DNA of 30,117 nt from Bacteroidales bacterium. GTDB lineage: Bacteria > Bacteroidota > Bacteroidia > Bacteroidales > UBA932. Positions 1-8,253 of the stretch are shown piece after piece. The translations under genes were made by a program, and so were the position numbers. The stretch spans positions 1 to 30,117 of the forward strand of contig JAFUWW010000006.1 in the NCBI GenBank assembly GCA_017471085.1, written 5' to 3'. The notes below the pieces were generated by a model. The model ran no database searches. It was given only the letters and a program-made list of their open reading frames with translations, and was not told where the DNA came from. Every line of letters begins with the position of its first letter. The first letter of the stretch is position 1.

Positions 1-204
1 GCCATGGACAAGGCGGCCGAGATGAACATGATCAAGGTGTTCAACATGATTGTGCTGGGCGGCCTGCTCAAGGTACATCCCATCGTGAGCATCGAAAGCG
101 TGCTCAAGGCTCTCCGCAAAACCCTCCCGGAGCGTCACCATCACCTCATTCCCATGAACGAGGAAGCCATCCGCCTGGGCATGGACATTATCAAGGAGCA
201 GTAA
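1..204 (+). CDS. 2-oxoacid:ferredoxin oxidoreductase gamma subunit, C-terminal fragment
   Basis: The frame is open from the left edge and ends at TAA 202-204, so only the last 67 residues are present. The visible part has the typical end of the gamma (POR/KOR/VOR gamma) domain: a hydrophobic IVLGGLL stretch, then HPIVSIESV, then LPERHHHLIPMNEEAIRLG. The LP-x-RHHHLIP-x-N motif with following A-x-x-x-G is characteristic of the gamma subunit of 2-oxoacid (pyruvate, 2-oxoglutarate or ketoisovalerate) oxidoreductases, which pass electrons from oxidative decarboxylation of 2-oxoacids to ferredoxin in the cytoplasm of anaerobes. The alpha and beta subunits are presumably upstream, outside the window. 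The substrate cannot be decided from this tail. Because the fragment continues to the edge, its first ATG (position 4) is internal. Confidence 0.85.
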   Translation, partial: AMDKAAEMNMIKVFNMIVLGGLLKVHPIVSIESVLKALRKTLPERHHHLIPMNEEAIRLGMDIIKEQ

Positions 205-240
205 GTGGAGGCTAACTAGCTGAAACTAAGCATTTAAAAG

Positions 241-276
241 GTAGTCCCTGTGTGTCTGCGGGCACACAGGGACTAC
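241..276. terminator. Perfect 14-bp hairpin between convergent genes, likely bidirectional terminator
   Basis: The arm GTAGTCCCTGTGTG (241-254) and its exact reverse complement (263-276) enclose an 8-nt loop. On the minus strand the stem is followed by CTTTTAAAT, so it best serves the peptidase gene that ends at 319. On the plus strand it lies 36 bp after the ferredoxin oxidoreductase stop but is followed by TGTTAG, a poor T-tract. A second 7-bp inverted repeat, AGCTGAT-T-ATCAGCT, follows at about 286-300. Confidence 0.7.
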
Positions 277-318
277 TGTTAGTAAGCTGATTATCAGCTA
301 TATAACCTCTATCAGAAG

Positions 319-1710
319 TTACTCTTCCGGGGCGAACATCGGGTCCCAGGCGGGGAGCAGGATGGGTTTCTGGTTCATCTGGGCCATGACATCGGCCGGG
401 ACATACTTTTTCTCCACCACCAGGCGGAACATGTATTCGTTGAACCACTCATCCGTCATGATGATGTTGCCTTTGTAGCCGCTGGCGGCGCCCCAGCTGT
501 TTTCCACCATCCATTTCACGGGTTTGCCGCCCTTCAGGTCGACGGCGATGAGGGTCATGGCGTGGGTGGAGCCGCTGGCATGAGTGAGGATGCGCTCCTT
601 CTTGTCCATCCCGAAGGTGACGCCCATCAGGGAGCCGTAGTCGAAGTTGTTGAGGTCGGCCACGCCCTTCTGGCGGTCCAGGAACTTGTTCACGTCGCAG
701 GAGAAGTACAGGGCGGTGTTGTCCTTGATGGAGGCGACGGCCATCTCCTTGATCTTCTCGATGGGGAGATTCAGGTACACCCAGTTCTGGCCGTCGTACA
801 CGTGGCGGTCGTACTCGATTTCATAGACCTTTCCGTACTCGACGGCCGGGTTGTTCATCACCATGATGTAGTTGTTCTCCAGATCCTGGCCGATGAATTC
901 CTGGTAGAAGCCCTTGGGGGTGTAGGTCTTTTCACTCACGAACTCGCCCTTGGAGTTGTAGCGGGCCCAGGTGAACTCGGTGGGAGGCACGCCCAGGCAA
1001 AGGGCCAGCATCCGGTACACTTCCTTGAGCATGGACACCTTCATGGCCTGACAATCCCTGGCCTTGGCCTCACGCAGGCGGAGGGCGTCTTCGCGGAGTT
1101 TGGTCTTGATCTGGGTGGCCATCTGGGAAGTGCTGTTGGCGGCAAGGGTTTCCGGCATGGCGTCGGAGGGCACCACGCCGTATTTCATCACCAGGTTGGA
1201 GACGCCGGTGAACTGGCCTCCGTCGCTGAGCGGGTTGGAGAGCAGCCAGTCTACCTTGCGGTCTTCAATGGGAAGATCTTTTGTGTCGATGATTCCCTGC
1301 AGGAACAGATTGGCCTTCTCCAGCTGGTCGTAGAAAAAGAGGTAGTTCTGGGAGAAGGTGAAAGCGCCCAGGTCGTGCTTCTCTATCATTTTTGCACGCA
1401 GCACGTTGAGGCCGGTGAACAGCCAGCAGCGGCCGGAGGATTTCTGGTCCGTGCGGCCCTTGGTGACCACCTCGTCGCTGAAGTGTGTGTCAATCATGGC
1501 CAGGTTGTCGGCCGATGCCGCCAGCACGTTGATCTGGGTGCTGTTGAGGGCGTTCCGGAGCGCCTTGTCGGCCGCCGTGCCTTCATAGGCAGTGTTCAGT
1601 TCCCGGAGCAGGTCGGCCGAGATGCCGCCCTTGGGGTCTCCGGCGGGTTTCTGGGCAAAAACAGACATGGACACAAGCAGCGAGGCTGCCAGAAGAAGGG
1701 TCTTTTTCAT
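319..1710 (-). CDS. pepC: Secreted C1-family cysteine peptidase, bleomycin hydrolase/PepC type
   Basis: This 463-residue protein starts with a signal peptide (Lys-rich start, hydrophobic core, cut near FAQ at residue 20). The papain-like catalytic set of the C1B (aminopeptidase C/bleomycin hydrolase) family is visible: Gln89 in TDQKSSGRCW as oxyanion-hole residue, Cys95 as nucleophile, His383 in GSTHAMTL and Asn404 in VENSWG. The long insert between Cys and His is normal for C1B enzymes. Family members trim amino acids from peptide N-termini; the signal peptide suggests work in the periplasm or at the surface, as in many Bacteroidales, where such proteins feed on peptides. It is transcribed alone, from a promoter overlapping that of the divergent beta-helix gene, and ends at the hairpin at 241-276. 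The symbol is by family resemblance only. Confidence 0.9.
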   Translation of the reverse strand: MKKTLLLAASLLVSMSVFAQKPAGDPKGGISADLLRELNTAYEGTAADKALRNALNSTQINVLAASADNLAMIDTHFSDEVVTKGRTDQKSSGRCWLFTGLNVLRAKMIEKHDLGAFTFSQNYLFFYDQLEKANLFLQGIIDTKDLPIEDRKVDWLLSNPLSDGGQFTGVSNLVMKYGVVPSDAMPETLAANSTSQMATQIKTKLREDALRLREAKARDCQAMKVSMLKEVYRMLALCLGVPPTEFTWARYNSKGEFVSEKTYTPKGFYQEFIGQDLENNYIMVMNNPAVEYGKVYEIEYDRHVYDGQNWVYLNLPIEKIKEMAVASIKDNTALYFSCDVNKFLDRQKGVADLNNFDYGSLMGVTFGMDKKERILTHASGSTHAMTLIAVDLKGGKPVKWMVENSWGAASGYKGNIIMTDEWFNEYMFRLVVEKKYVPADVMAQMNQKPILLPAWDPMFAPEE

Positions 1711-1733
1711 AAAGCAGGTCGATTTGATTTCCC

Positions 1734-1741
1734 CAAAGTTA
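1734..1741 (-). promoter_or_regulatory. Bacteroidetes-type -7 box TAACTTTG for the C1 peptidase
   Basis: The minus strand reads TAACTTTG, an exact match to the TAnnTTTG -7 consensus of the Bacteroidetes primary sigma factor, 23 nt upstream of the ATG at 1710. No clear TTG -33 element is seen. Confidence 0.55.
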
Positions 1742-1761
1742 CGAAATAAAAAATTAATTCG

Positions 1762-1769
1762 TACTTTTG
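1762..1769 (+). promoter_or_regulatory. Bacteroidetes-type -7 box TACTTTTG for the beta-helix gene
   Basis: The plus strand reads TACTTTTG, an exact TAnnTTTG match, 22 nt upstream of the ATG at 1792. Its -33 region would lie on top of the -7 box of the divergent peptidase promoter (1734-1741). Confidence 0.55.
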
Positions 1770-1791
1770 TGTACAGGCAAACAGTCTGCTT

Positions 1792-3240
1792 ATGAAAAAA
1801 ATGCTATCATCGCTGGTTCTTCTGCTGGCAGGACTGACCCTCCTGACGGCTCAGAACATCACTTCCGGCAGCAAATGGTTCGACGGCCACGTGCTGTATA
1901 CGGCTTCCGTAAAAGGGAACCTGGTAATCATGGACGGCATTTCCGGCGCCGGTGAACCCTGGACCTTTGTCCTGGAAAAAACCTATCTTGACGGAGAATA
2001 CACCCTGCACGACGACACCCCTGCCGATTTCCTGGAAGAATACAACCTGGACTATGGCCTCCCCGTCAACTACATCCGCAGCGACGGCATGAAGTTCCTG
2101 GCCTTCTACGACGATTCCGGCTACTTGATGCAGACCATGACCATGACTCCGGACACCTTGGAAGACTGTCTGGGCCAGCAGGATTTCGCCTACGACCAGC
2201 CGGTAAACGAAATGCTGGACGCCTTTCTGTTCAACGTCTCCTATCTGCGCTTTTTCGAGCGGGAAGACCTCCTGTACATGAAAGAAAGGCTGGAATCCAT
2301 TGAAAAACCGGACATCATCGCCTCCTTCAACACCTCCCTCGTGAATTCCTGGCTGCGCTTCATGGACACGGAGGAAGACGACCGCCCCGTGTATCTTGTG
2401 AGCACGGCGGGGGAGTTTTTCGACGCGCTGGGCAACGACCGCATCGTAGAACTGGCCGAAGGCTTCTCCCTGAACCTTACCCCTTATCTGAGGGACAGGA
2501 GCTTCTGCACGCAGCACGGAATCACCTGCGTCCCGGAAGGCGAAGCCTATGCCGCCAAAGGCCTGGTTGCAGAAGAAGTCTATGACGGCCCGCAGCTGGT
2601 GCTCAACGGCTTCAGCGGCCTCATCATCCGGGGTCAGAGACACAACGAACTCATCGCCGAGCCCCGCTACGCCTTCGTGGTCAAATTCCTCGACTGCGAG
2701 TTCTCGACCATCAAGAACCTGACCCTGGGACACACGGAAGATGGCCGGTGCGAAGGCGGCGTCATCGGCCTGGAACAGACCCTGGGCATCAATATCCTCG
2801 ACTGCGACCTGTATGGCTGCGGCACGTACGGCATTGAGATGAACAACTGCAACGGCGTTTTTGTGGAGCGGACGGTCATCCGCGACTGCTCCTACGGCGC
2901 CCTGCTGATGGACGATGCCCACAGCGTCACTTTCGAGACCTGCGATTTCGTGCGGAACCGGGAATACGGCATCGTGGAAGTGCACGAAAACTGCGAGTTC
3001 GTCCTCTTCAACAACTGCCGGTTCGCCCAGAACAGGGGCTTCCTGTTCTCCAGCGGGATGACCATCGGCGTCCACTATTCCGAAATCCATCACCTGGGAG
3101 ACCTCGGAGACGATTTCGGCGTCAGCTATGTGGAGACCCGATTCTTTGACGATGACGAGTTCCTCTCCAGCCGCGGCATCGGCCCGGACAGGGGAGAACT
3201 GGTTCCCATGGAAATAGCTTCAGAATTACCAATCCAATAA
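1792..3240 (+). CDS. Secreted right-handed beta-helix repeat protein with paralogous N-terminal domain
   Basis: The 482-residue product has a signal peptide cut near LTAQ (residue 21). Residues about 26-125 form a domain beginning GSKWFDGHVLYTASVKG and ending in FLAFYDDSGYLMQ. The same pattern recurs in the YARHG protein encoded at 26843-28075, so this looks like a lineage-specific domain. From about residue 270 to 435 the sequence has regular short beta-strand rungs rich in Cys and Asn (for example LGINILDCDLYGCGTYGIEM and FVLFNNCRFAQNRG), typical of the pectate-lyase-like parallel beta-helix fold, in which stacked Asn/Cys form ladders. No catalytic residues of a known lyase or hydrolase can be named. 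It is the first gene of a probable two-gene unit with the membrane protein 4 bp downstream. A binding or surface role is possible, but the function is unknown. Confidence 0.8.
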   Translation: MKKMLSSLVLLLAGLTLLTAQNITSGSKWFDGHVLYTASVKGNLVIMDGISGAGEPWTFVLEKTYLDGEYTLHDDTPADFLEEYNLDYGLPVNYIRSDGMKFLAFYDDSGYLMQTMTMTPDTLEDCLGQQDFAYDQPVNEMLDAFLFNVSYLRFFEREDLLYMKERLESIEKPDIIASFNTSLVNSWLRFMDTEEDDRPVYLVSTAGEFFDALGNDRIVELAEGFSLNLTPYLRDRSFCTQHGITCVPEGEAYAAKGLVAEEVYDGPQLVLNGFSGLIIRGQRHNELIAEPRYAFVVKFLDCEFSTIKNLTLGHTEDGRCEGGVIGLEQTLGINILDCDLYGCGTYGIEMNNCNGVFVERTVIRDCSYGALLMDDAHSVTFETCDFVRNREYGIVEVHENCEFVLFNNCRFAQNRGFLFSSGMTIGVHYSEIHHLGDLGDDFGVSYVETRFFDDDEFLSSRGIGPDRGELVPMEIASELPIQ

Positions 3241-3244
3241 TATT

Positions 3245-4390
3245 ATGGCTTACACAGAAACAACCCGGACCAGCTATGGAAAACGCCTCGGGAACTCCCT
3301 GGGCGGCATTGTAACCGGTCTCCTGCTCTTCGTCGTGGGTACCGTCCTCATCTGGTATAACGAAGGCCGCGCCGTCAAGACGGACAAACTCCTGAAAGAA
3401 GCGCAGGGCCAGGTAGTGGAAATGCCCGACATCTCCACCGCAGACCCGTCCTTCGAAGGCAAGCTCATCCACGCGACAGGCCTTGCGACCACCACGGATT
3501 CCCTGTCGGATTCCCAGTTCAAGGTAGGCGCCAGGGCCATCGCCCTCCGTCGCGCGGTCGAGTACTATCAGTGGGTGGAGAGTTCCGAATCCACCAGCAA
3601 AGACAAGTTCGGCGGTGCGGAAGAAACCACTACCACCTACACGTACGACCTGCAGTGGGTCAGTTCTCCCATCTCTTCCAAGGAGTTCCACGACCCCGAC
3701 TACCGCAATGAGAACACCGTGAAGCAGCAGGTGGAGGCATACACCAAATATGCCCAGAACGTCCGCTTCGGTGCCTATCGGCTCAATTCCGACCAGATCC
3801 GCTCCATGAGCGGCTCCGTTCCGGTAGAGGTGGACGACAGCACCCACACCAATGTGATCTACATCGGCGAAGACCCGTCCAGGCCCGACGTGGGCGATGT
3901 CCGGATCACCTTCACCAAGGTGATGCCCGGCGAGGTGAGCATCGTGGCCGCCGTCTCCGGCGACACGTTCGCTCCCTACCAGGCCAAGTCCGGAAAAACC
4001 TTCTCGGCCCTCAGGATGGGCAATGTGCCGCAGGAGCAGATCTTCGAGAGCGAACATGCAACCAACAAGATGATCCTCTGGCTGCTCCGCATCGTGGGCT
4101 TCTTCCTGATTCTGGCCGGTCTGCGCAACATCTTCAGCATCCTGGAGACCCTCCTGAAGGTGATTCCGTTCCTGTCCCGTATCGTGGGCTGGGGCATCAG
4201 CGTGGTCTGCGGTGTCGTAGCCTTCGCCTGGACCCTGGTGGTGGCGGCCCTGGCCTGGATTGCCTATCGGCCCGTCGTCGCCATCGTCCTGCTGGTGATT
4301 GCGGCGGCGGTCATCTGGTACTTCTCCACGCACGGCAAGAAGAACGCGCCCGAACCGCCGGCAACGCCCCAGGCTCCCGCCGGAGCCTGA
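3245..4390 (+). CDS. TMEM43-family membrane protein
   Basis: The 381-residue protein has one N-terminal membrane helix (about residues 18-38, GIVTGLLLFVVGTVLIWYNEGRA), a large soluble domain of about 230 residues, and three hydrophobic helices near the C-terminus (about 277-365). The helix ending in W-x-NEGRA-V, the following EAxG and the FGAYRLN element match the TMEM43/LUMA family (DUF1625), whose bacterial members have no settled function. The tail is short and Pro-rich. The start lies 4 bp after the stop of the beta-helix gene, which suggests co-transcription, and the pair ends at the terminator 4420-4462. Confidence 0.85.
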   Translation: MAYTETTRTSYGKRLGNSLGGIVTGLLLFVVGTVLIWYNEGRAVKTDKLLKEAQGQVVEMPDISTADPSFEGKLIHATGLATTTDSLSDSQFKVGARAIALRRAVEYYQWVESSESTSKDKFGGAEETTTTYTYDLQWVSSPISSKEFHDPDYRNENTVKQQVEAYTKYAQNVRFGAYRLNSDQIRSMSGSVPVEVDDSTHTNVIYIGEDPSRPDVGDVRITFTKVMPGEVSIVAAVSGDTFAPYQAKSGKTFSALRMGNVPQEQIFESEHATNKMILWLLRIVGFFLILAGLRNIFSILETLLKVIPFLSRIVGWGISVVCGVVAFAWTLVVAALAWIAYRPVVAIVLLVIAAAVIWYFSTHGKKNAPEPPATPQAPAGA

Positions 4391-4419
4391 CGGTTTTGGG
4401 AGACGTACGACATGAATTC

Positions 4420-4462
4420 ATGGGAGAGGTCCGCCACCTGAAATGGCACCTCTCCCATTTTT
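4420..4462 (+). terminator. Rho-independent terminator after the TMEM43-like gene
   Basis: A perfect 11-bp stem, ATGGGAGAGGT (4420-4430) with ACCTCTCCCAT (4448-4458), is extended inward by GCCA/TGGC and followed by TTTTT (4458-4462). It begins 29 bp after the upstream stop and shows that the reading frame open upstream of 4513 is not the coding start of the next gene. Confidence 0.85.
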
Positions 4463-4512
4463 CCGCCCTGTGTGGCACTATTTGTGCGGAAAAAGGTGTA
4501 CTTTTACCGAAT

Positions 4513-5982
4513 ATGAGAAAATTACTGACGACAGGGGCGCTTATCCTGGCCATCACGGCCGCAGCCCAGACCCCGGCACAGAAATACGCAGAAAGACAGG
4601 CCGTCTCCGGACCGCTGAAAGGCGCCGTCTGGGGCTTCCAGGCCAAAGATGCGGCGGGAAACATCCTGGCGGAGTACAATCCCGGCCAGCGGATGGTCCC
4701 GGCTTCCAACATGAAACTCATCACCACGGGAACCGCCCTCCATGCCTTCGGCGGCGACTACCGCTATCAGACGGAACTCGGCTACACCGGCAACATCCGG
4801 GCCGACGGTACCCTGGAAGGGGATGTCTACATTGTCGGCGGCGGAGACCCCACCCTGGGAGCGAAAGATTCCATCGCCCTGAAGCCCGACGCCCTGTTCT
4901 GGAAGTGGAAGAGCTTGCTCAAGGAAGCCGGCATTTCCCGGATCGACGGCCGCATCATCGGCGACGGAAGGGCCTACGAAGGCAATCTGGAGCAGCAGTC
5001 GTGGTCGTATGACGATACCGGAACCTATTACGGCACAGGCGGCAACGCCCTCTGCTTCTATGGCAATGCCATCGACCTGCAAGTGAAGGCCGCCGGGGAG
5101 GGAAATCCCGTGAAAGCCATGCAGGCCTACCCGGAAACACCCTGGATGCACTTCACCAATTACGGATTCACCGGTCCCTCGGGCACGGGCAACAGCCTGT
5201 ATCTGTACACCACGGACCTGGCCCCCTACTCCGAACTTCGGGGGTCTTTCGCCGCGGACCGCCCTGCCAAGACGGAGCACTTCGCCAACAAATTCGGCGC
5301 CCTCACCTGCGCCTATTATTTCTGGAAAAACCTCCGCGCAACGGGCTGGGAAGTAACCGGAGGCTATGCCGATACAGACCGCAGCGGCTACATCCGCGAC
5401 GGGGAGAGTTTCGTGGCGCAGGAGCCCGCCGGAACGCCGGAAATCATCGGCCGCACCGAATCGCCCTCCCTGCGGCAGATCGCCCGTGAAACCAATGTCC
5501 GCAGCGACAACTTCTATGCGGAGATGATGCTCAGGTCGATGGGAGAAGCCGCCTCTGCCCAGGCTGTCTACGACAGCTGCTATGTGGCTGAGGCCGAGGT
5601 GCTGAGGGGGCTGGGAATGGATCCGGAAGCCGTCCTCGTCAAAGACGGCAGCGGATTGTCCCGGCAGAACCAGGTGTCGCCGGAATGGATGGTTTCCTAT
5701 CTGCAGGCCCTGCAGGAGAGCCCTGCCTTCGAGGACTTCCTTTCTTCGCTGCCCACACCGGGCGAAGGCACGCTGACCGGCATGCTGGGCAACGTGCAGA
5801 ACCGGGACCGCATCCGCATGAAGAGCGGTTCCATGGAAGGCGTCCTGTGCTATTCCGGCTATATCCTGGACGAGGCGGGAAAACCCTCCGTCACCTTCTC
5901 CATCCTCACCAACAACGCCCTTTCCACCCAGGCGCAGGTGCGTACGGTGCTGTCCCGCCTGATTGCGCTGCTGATGGAATAG
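4513..5982 (+). CDS. dacB: D-alanyl-D-alanine carboxypeptidase/endopeptidase, PBP4 (S13) family
   Basis: The product of 489 residues carries all three active-site motifs of serine penicillin-binding proteins: S65-N-M-K68 in PASNMKL, S331-D-N in RSDNFYAE and K437-S-G in RMKSGSMEG. The large spacing between the first two motifs is the hallmark of the S13 (PBP4/DacB) class, which trims the terminal D-Ala and cuts D-Ala-mDAP cross-links in the periplasm. A signal peptide (RKLLTT..., cut near AAAQ) follows the ATG at 4513. The same frame is open back to 4396, but that stretch contains the terminator of the preceding gene, so 4513 is chosen. A TACTTTTA box (4499-4506) with TTTG at 4481 could be its promoter, with imperfect spacing. 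Confidence 0.92.
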   Translation: MRKLLTTGALILAITAAAQTPAQKYAERQAVSGPLKGAVWGFQAKDAAGNILAEYNPGQRMVPASNMKLITTGTALHAFGGDYRYQTELGYTGNIRADGTLEGDVYIVGGGDPTLGAKDSIALKPDALFWKWKSLLKEAGISRIDGRIIGDGRAYEGNLEQQSWSYDDTGTYYGTGGNALCFYGNAIDLQVKAAGEGNPVKAMQAYPETPWMHFTNYGFTGPSGTGNSLYLYTTDLAPYSELRGSFAADRPAKTEHFANKFGALTCAYYFWKNLRATGWEVTGGYADTDRSGYIRDGESFVAQEPAGTPEIIGRTESPSLRQIARETNVRSDNFYAEMMLRSMGEAASAQAVYDSCYVAEAEVLRGLGMDPEAVLVKDGSGLSRQNQVSPEWMVSYLQALQESPAFEDFLSSLPTPGEGTLTGMLGNVQNRDRIRMKSGSMEGVLCYSGYILDEAGKPSVTFSILTNNALSTQAQVRTVLSRLIALLME

Positions 5983-5992
5983 GATTTTTTAC

Positions 5993-6000
5993 TATCTTTG
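5993..6000 (+). promoter_or_regulatory. -7 box TATCTTTG for the SurA/OstA operon
   Basis: This is an exact TAnnTTTG match 9 nt before the ATG at 6010 and 10 nt after the dacB stop, so the operon has its own promoter with a very short leader. Confidence 0.6.
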
Positions 6001-6009
6001 TAGGTTAAT

Positions 6010-6876
6010 ATGAAAAAATGGATTCTCATCGGTCTGGCTGCGCTCACGGTCCTGTCCTGTAAGATGGTGGACCACCTGGGCGACACCGCCACGGAACTCT
6101 TCCGCGGCGAGGTCGTTGCGCGCGTAGGCGATCACCGCCTCCACCGGACGGAGCTGGAGAGCTACATCCCCGCGGGCGTATCGTCCGAAGACAGCGCCGG
6201 CCTGGCCCGCCAGTACATCCGCGCCTGGGCGGAAGACCTGCTGCTGCTGGACATGGCCGACGAGCAGCTTTCCAAGGAAGAGAAGGATGTCACCCAGGAG
6301 CTGGAGTCGTACCGCCGCGCCCTCCTGAAATACCGCTACGAGCAGCTGTACATCAACCAGCGGCTGGACACCCTGGTCACCGATGAGGAAATCGATGCCT
6401 ACTACAAGGCCAATCCGGACAAGTTCGTGCTGGAGCGCCCCGTCGTGAAGGCCCGTTACATGATTATCCCGGCCGATTCGCACAGCCTCCGCAACCTGCG
6501 CCGCAAGATGTCCTCGGACGATTCGGCTGAAGTGATGGAAGCCGAAAACCTGGCCCTCACCGCCACCATCAAGTACGCCGACCAGTCCGACACCTGGATG
6601 GACGCCATCACCCTCGCCCAGGAGCTTGGCACCGATTACCGCTCCCTCGTGGGCGCCATCAAGAACCAGTTTGCAGAGATTCCGGACGAATCCGGGAACC
6701 TCCGCATCGCCTATATAGCGGACATCGTCCAGGCAGGAAAAACCGCTCCGCTGGAGTATTGTTCGGAGCGTATCCGGGACATCATCCTGAATACGCGCAA
6801 GCACAATCTCACCCTCGGCCTGGAGCAGGACCTGCTGGAAGATGCCACCAGAAACAACAAATTTGTAATTTACTAG
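6010..6876 (+). CDS. SurA-like chaperone lipoprotein without a clear parvulin domain
   Basis: The 288-residue product has a lipoprotein signal with lipobox VLSC (Cys17). Residues about 34-135 resemble the SurA N-terminal chaperone segment (VARVGDHRLHRTELESYIP and a helical region with DEEIDAYYKANPDKF, the linker that normally precedes a PpiC domain). The part after residue 140 (VVKARYMIIPADS...) starts like a parvulin domain but lacks the usual LSxD-x-G-x-LG and GxHI signatures, so isomerase activity is doubtful. It sits 3 bp before an intact SurA gene in the same operon. A role as periplasmic chaperone for outer-membrane proteins, possibly an accessory to SurA, is inferred from family and context. 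Confidence 0.8.
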   Translation: MKKWILIGLAALTVLSCKMVDHLGDTATELFRGEVVARVGDHRLHRTELESYIPAGVSSEDSAGLARQYIRAWAEDLLLLDMADEQLSKEEKDVTQELESYRRALLKYRYEQLYINQRLDTLVTDEEIDAYYKANPDKFVLERPVVKARYMIIPADSHSLRNLRRKMSSDDSAEVMEAENLALTATIKYADQSDTWMDAITLAQELGTDYRSLVGAIKNQFAEIPDESGNLRIAYIADIVQAGKTAPLEYCSERIRDIILNTRKHNLTLGLEQDLLEDATRNNKFVIY

Positions 6877-6879
6877 AAC

Positions 6880-8253
6880 ATGAAACGTATTTTCACCCTG
6901 GCGGCCGCGCTGACGGCCTGCCTCTCCCTGGGAGCCCAGAAATATTCCGGCGGCCTCATCGACAAGACCGTGGCCACGGTGGGCGGGGAGGTCATCCTGC
7001 TGTCAGACATTGAGGCCGAGGTGAAGCAGCTCCGCGCCAGCGGACAGGGAAGCGACCGGGACATGCGCTGCGAGGTTCTGGAGAGCATGCTGGACGCCAA
7101 GATTTTCCTGATGCAGGCCCGCCTGGACTCCCTCACCGTCAACAACGAGATGGTGGACGGAAACCTGAACCAGCGGATCGACTATCTCCGCACCCAGCTG
7201 GGCGGTGACGAGGAATTGGAAAAATACTTTGGCAAACCTCTTTACAAACTCCGTCAGGAGTGGAGGAAAATGCTTGAGGAACAAAGCCTTACGGAGCAGG
7301 AACGCTACGAGGTGGCCGGGAACATCGCCGAAGTCACCCCGTACGACGTAAAGCAGTACATCGACCATACCGACCCGGAAGACCTTCCCGTCGTCCCGGT
7401 GAAATACCAGCTGAGCCAGATCTGCATCTATCCCGACCGCGAAGCCGCCAACCTGGCGGTGAAGGAGAAACTGCTCTCGCTGCGGGAACGCATCATCGCC
7501 GGGGAAAAGTTCGCCACCCTGGCCCGCATCTACTCCGAAGACCCGGGCAGCGCCCGCCGCGGCGGTGAACTGGGCATGGCCTCCAAGTCCATCTTCTGGC
7601 CCGCCTTCTCGGATGCGGCCATGGCCCTGAGGCCCGGCACCATCTCCCAGATCGTGGAGACCCCGGACGGATTCCACATCATCGAAGTCATCGAAAAGCG
7701 GGGCGACATGTTCAACGCCCGCCACATCCTGCTCAAACCGCAGTACACGGTTGAGGACCAGGAAAAAGCGTTCGGCCGCCTGGACAGTCTCCGCACCAAG
7801 ATCCTGGACAATGAGATTTCCTTTGAACTGGCCGCCCGCTTCTATTCGGAAGACATGGCCTCCCGCACCAACGGAGGGCAGATGGCCGACCCTGCCACCG
7901 GTTCTTCCTACTACGAAATCGACCAGCTGAAACCGGCCGATTACAATGCCATCAAGGACCTCCAGGTGGGCGAGATTTCCGCACCGGTGGAGTCCCTGGA
8001 CAATGAGGGCTACCAGCAGGGCCGTTCCGGCAACCTGGTGTACAAGATCCTCCGTGTAGACAAGATCCTCCCCGCCCATACGGCCACCTTCGAGAACGAC
8101 TACACCCAGATTCTGCAGAACGTACAGTACAAGAAGCAGCAGGAAGCCGTCGATGCCTTCCTGAGCGAAAAGATCAAGGATACCTACATCCTGATAGACC
8201 CGCTGTTCGCCGAGTGTGAATTCTCCCGCGAGGAGTGGAACAAACGGAAATAG
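6880..8253 (+). CDS. surA: Periplasmic chaperone/peptidyl-prolyl isomerase SurA with two parvulin domains
   Basis: The 457-residue protein has a signal peptide (cut near GAQ, residue 20), a SurA N-domain beginning IDKTVATVGGEVILLSDIE (residues about 27-160), a first parvulin domain about 172-274 (YSEDPGSARRGGELGM ... TPDGFHIIEV) and a second about 278-395 (ARHILLKPQ ... YSEDMASRTNGGQMADP). The order and length match SurA, which escorts unfolded beta-barrel proteins across the periplasm. The first parvulin domain keeps the GGELG and GFHI elements; the second is more diverged and has lost the clear GxHI end. The gene lies 3 bp after a SurA-like lipoprotein gene and its TAG overlaps a GTG start of the OstA-like gene, so the three are probably translated together. 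Confidence 0.92.
   Translation: MKRIFTLAAALTACLSLGAQKYSGGLIDKTVATVGGEVILLSDIEAEVKQLRASGQGSDRDMRCEVLESMLDAKIFLMQARLDSLTVNNEMVDGNLNQRIDYLRTQLGGDEELEKYFGKPLYKLRQEWRKMLEEQSLTEQERYEVAGNIAEVTPYDVKQYIDHTDPEDLPVVPVKYQLSQICIYPDREAANLAVKEKLLSLRERIIAGEKFATLARIYSEDPGSARRGGELGMASKSIFWPAFSDAAMALRPGTISQIVETPDGFHIIEVIEKRGDMFNARHILLKPQYTVEDQEKAFGRLDSLRTKILDNEISFELAARFYSEDMASRTNGGQMADPATGSSYYEIDQLKPADYNAIKDLQVGEISAPVESLDNEGYQQGRSGNLVYKILRVDKILPAHTATFENDYTQILQNVQYKKQQEAVDAFLSEKIKDTYILIDPLFAECEFSREEWNKRK

Noticed and set aside
562..1749. 395-residue plus-strand frame opposite the C1 peptidase
   Set aside because: The minus-strand gene has signal peptide and catalytic Cys/His/Asn; the opposite frame has only low-complexity Val/Gly/His sequence.
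1807..3093. 428-residue open frame on the minus strand opposite the beta-helix gene
   Set aside because: It is a shadow of the real plus-strand gene: high GC and codon bias keep the antisense frame open. It lacks a signal, a promoter and recognisable motifs.
3122..4333. 403-residue minus-strand frame opposite the TMEM43-like gene
   Set aside because: It has no domain signs and crosses two plus-strand genes; it is a compositional shadow.
4396..4512. N-terminal extension of the PBP4-type gene
   Set aside because: This stretch contains the terminator hairpin of the preceding gene and a possible promoter; the signal peptide starts at 4513.
8235..8252. Earlier GTG start of the OstA-like gene
   Set aside because: It would add six residues including two Glu to the signal peptide and overlap surA by 19 bp; the GTG at 8253 overlaps the stop by 1 nt and gives a better signal peptide. 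The choice remains open.
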